Origin: Patescibacteria group bacterium
GTDB taxonomy: Bacteria > Patescibacteriota > Patescibacteriia > UBA9934
NCBI GenBank assembly: GCA_018818445.1
Contig: JAHISC010000095.1
Location: 1 to 6,912, forward strand
Direction of reading: 5' to 3'
DNA length: 6,912 nucleotides
The position numbers and the translations under genes are program-made. Positions 5,702 through 6,912 of this stretch are shown here, in pieces (positions within the stretch are counted from its first letter, which is position 1; every line of letters starts with the position of its first letter). The notes below the pieces were generated by a model. The model did not search any database, was not told the DNA's origin, and was given only the letters and a program-made list of their open reading frames with translations.

Positions 5702-6912
5702 TTAGCGCGTAAGTTCCAAAGAAAAGACTCCAGTGTCTTCGCCAAATGTTCCAAAGAAATAGGCAGTTTGGCCTGTAGCATTAAGCCAAAATGATCGAAT
5801 GTCGGCGTCGTTAAGTAGCGGCGTCGATGTTCTCTGTTTTCCAACACGATAGCGCTCAATAGTAGAAACACTACGATCGGTTACCAAAATAAGGTTGATA
5901 CCTTCCGGGTGCCATAGAATATTTTTGATTGTTTCTCCTTGCCGTGTAATAAAAGTTGTTTGATGGTTGCTTGGATCGTAGATGTTAACTTCCATTCCAT
6001 CGGTGTAAACTAAAGTATCAGAGTCGGAAAGCCAGTCAAAGTGCAAAGCCTTAGTTTCCAAAAGTATCGGTTGCGTTTCATGAATATTTATAAGAAATAG
6101 AGTATTTTTTGTATTAGTAAGAATTAAGTAACTTCCGTCGCGTTCCGTAATTGTGTATTCACTGCGCGGTAAAAGCGCGACCAACCTATCTTCACTACCT
6201 GACGATTGTCTAAGCTCAATGTTTGTTCCGTTGTCTTTGAAAGTGATAATGCTAGCATCAAGAATAACACCAGCAGCTTCATCGGTTTCGAATGTTTCTA
6301 TTTCCCCTGATGTCACGTCGATTTGGTAAAGAAAATCTTTTGCAGCCAAGTATAGTTGCGCATCATTGCTTGGGTGCCAGAAAACAGTTTGAGAATTTTG
6401 TTGCGTTATTTTGTCGAATTCATAGTCAGATCCGTCTATCGAAAAAACTTTAAGATAACGAGTATCAGGATCAAAGGCAAAGAATCTCTGACCGTTAGCT
6501 GACCAAGACAATTGTGTTTTCTCGGTGATGATTGAATCTTGTTGCATGTCTAAAATCGACGATGATTCATCTTGAACATTATAGAGCCATATTTCACTCC
6601 ACCCACCACTTTGTACCAAATAGGTTACAAACTGATTGCCGTTGGGAGTCAAAGCAGTCACTTCTTTTTTTAGTAACAGTTCTGGTAAGGCTTCTTTAAA
6701 AAGTTGAATTGGTTGTACTAAAGCTGTTTCTCCACTTTTAACTTCCACACTGCCTGTCCATGAGCGATAACCTTCGCGCCAAATAGAAACTTCGTAGACA
6801 TCTGGCATGATGCGTTTAAAAACGAACGGTGTCTCCTTTTCTGTATCATTACCGTCAAGATAGATTTTGGCATTACGTGGGGTTGAACTAACCGAAATAA
6901 CTCCAGTACGAA
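5702..6912 (-). CDS. PEGA-domain protein with propeller-like C-terminal part, 5' end outside window
   Basis: The minus-strand frame is open from the right edge to the TAA at 5704-5702, giving 402 visible residues. An internal ATG at 6808 would cut the first domain in half, so the real start lies beyond the window. Visible residues 3 to about 70 match the PEGA surface domain: GVISVSSTPRNAKIYLDG, a TP turn, then PDVYEVSIWREGYRSW and VEVKSGET. PEGA domains occur mostly on exported proteins, so a signal anchor is expected in the missing N-terminus. The remainder is beta-rich with recurring phrases of the type W-x-x-x-G before a strand, e.g. LSWSANGQRFFAF, VFWHPSNDAQLYLA, FDWLSDSDTLVYT, ILWHPEGINLILVT and FWLNATGQTAYFFG, consistent with TolB/WD40-like propeller blades. 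Likely a cell-surface binding or scaffold protein; the ligand is unknown. It converges on rmlD with no intergenic space. Confidence 0.88.
   Translation of the reverse strand, partial: RTGVISVSSTPRNAKIYLDGNDTEKETPFVFKRIMPDVYEVSIWREGYRSWTGSVEVKSGETALVQPIQLFKEALPELLLKKEVTALTPNGNQFVTYLVQSGGWSEIWLYNVQDESSSILDMQQDSIITEKTQLSWSANGQRFFAFDPDTRYLKVFSIDGSDYEFDKITQQNSQTVFWHPSNDAQLYLAAKDFLYQIDVTSGEIETFETDEAAGVILDASIITFKDNGTNIELRQSSGSEDRLVALLPRSEYTITERDGSYLILTNTKNTLFLINIHETQPILLETKALHFDWLSDSDTLVYTDGMEVNIYDPSNHQTTFITRQGETIKNILWHPEGINLILVTDRSVSTIERYRVGKQRTSTPLLNDADIRSFWLNATGQTAYFFGTFGEDTGVFSLELTR

Noticed and set aside
6163..6180. GCGCGG...GCGCG inverted repeat
   Set aside because: It lies inside the PEGA-protein coding region, is short, and has no T run or other supporting signal.
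1..6912. CRISPR arrays, tRNA or rRNA genes
   Set aside because: No regularly spaced repeats, cloverleaf arms or conserved rRNA segments were seen on either strand.

Overview
The window looks like part of a small, AT-rich bacterial genome, most likely a Candidate Phyla Radiation (Patescibacteria) type bacterium. The evidence is the mix of uncharacterised membrane proteins in tightly overlapped operons, a PEGA-domain protein with a propeller-like C-terminal part, weak or absent Shine-Dalgarno sites in front of the plus-strand genes, and standard stop codons (TGA, TAA and TAG are all used as stops, so no recoding). This placement is an inference from style and gene content, because no marker gene is present.

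Layout. Positions 1-2407 (+) hold a translationally coupled membrane operon: the C-terminal end of a multi-span protein resembling GT-C glycosyltransferases (runs off the left edge), a 489-residue membrane-anchored and probably extracytoplasmic protein of unknown function, and a 119-residue four-span membrane protein. Both junctions are ATGA overlaps. A HIT-family nucleotide hydrolase/transferase gene follows after 11 bases (2419-2826, +).

Positions 2827-3282 contain no long convincing ORF, but they are the most unusual part of the window. A GC-rich island (about 2851-3170) carries two very short overlapping genes on the minus strand, encoding single-span membrane proteins of 36 and 42 residues. 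The first has a canonical GGAGG site, unlike any other gene here. The first protein has a basic heptad-repeat tail and the second an acidic tail. The pair is followed by two hairpins, one of which is a plausible bidirectional terminator shared with the HIT gene. Codon use and ribosome-site use both differ from the neighbours, which suggests a transferred cassette.

Positions 3283-5701 (+) hold rmlB, rmlC and rmlD, three of the four enzymes that make dTDP-L-rhamnose from glucose-1-phosphate. rmlA is not in the window. Together with the glycosyltransferase-like gene this points to cell-surface glycan synthesis. Positions 5702-6912 (-) hold the 3' part of a PEGA-domain/propeller protein gene that runs off the right edge and ends directly against the rmlD stop codon.
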